From Prorocentrum cordatum (Eukaryota; Sar; Dinophyceae; Prorocentrales; Prorocentraceae), in the NCBI GenBank assembly GCA_963575745.1, contig CAUYUJ010020715.1:365729-429728 (forward strand): a stretch of 64,000 nt of DNA. The letters are read 5' to 3'. Under the pieces are notes generated by a model, which worked only from the letters and a program-made list of their open reading frames with translations, was not told the origin of the DNA and did no database searches. Positions 63,941-64,000 of this stretch are shown here, in pieces (the stretch's first letter is position 1; every line of letters begins with the position of its first letter). The position numbers and the translations under genes are program-made.

Positions 63941-64000
63941 GGAGGTGCCGAAGTTGACCCACCACGGCGGCAGCAGGGGCCTCGGCTCGGCCAACCGATT

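Overview
The window looks like nuclear DNA of a dinoflagellate, possibly a Prorocentrum-like or Symbiodinium-like genome; the genus is a guess. Four things point there. A 22-nt sequence at 63525-63546 matches the dinoflagellate trans-spliced leader at 20 of 22 positions. Several decayed protein families are of kinds I know from dinoflagellate genomes: a LINE with an endonuclease domain, a tyrosine-recombinase (DIRS-type) retroelement with a methyltransferase-like tail, a zinc-finger reverse transcriptase, and an unnamed multi-copy family. The DNA is GC-rich and packed with (GGA)n, (GAT)n and other simple arrays. Small palindromic repeats occur in many families. Most six-frame open stretches here are by-products of GC richness and trinucleotide arrays and are not listed. 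I saw no intact conserved cellular gene, no rRNA, no convincing tRNA and no CRISPR.

Layout. 1-3.1 kb: a LINE on the minus strand (zinc ribbon, coiled coil, endonuclease, linker), running off the left edge before its reverse transcriptase. 3.1-37.5 kb: gene-poor DNA made of (GGA)n/(TCC)n arrays, minisatellites (85, 136, 153 and 355 bp), a 152-bp inverted repeat at 17.3/17.9 kb, and many short palindromic elements that recur in the window, some nested. 37.5-41.2 kb: a minus-strand reverse transcriptase pseudogene capped by two palindromic elements. 41.5-49 kb: CAA and GGA arrays and a ~90-bp satellite that also occurs at 35.2-36.0 kb in the other orientation. 49.1-53.0 kb: a nearly complete but frameshifted DIRS-type element on the minus strand, in the order RT, RNase H, tyrosine recombinase, methyltransferase-like. 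53.4-54.3 kb: an unrecognised plus-strand coding region interrupted by one in-frame TAG. 55.9-59.0 kb: a degraded copy of a dinoflagellate multi-copy protein family. 59.5-63.5 kb: minisatellites and microsatellites. 63.5-64 kb: a leader relic followed by a start codon and zinc-ribbon-like coding sequence, probably the 5' end of another LINE entering from the left.

There are no operons or pathways. The coherent content is mobile DNA: autonomous retroelements that supply enzymes, and non-autonomous palindromic elements, several with TA at their ends as in Tc1/mariner/Stowaway elements. Almost every protein domain recognised needs several frame changes to read through, often at G or C runs. This means either pseudogenes or homopolymer errors in the assembly; the sequence alone cannot decide. 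Family assignments rest on motif recognition by eye, not on a database search.
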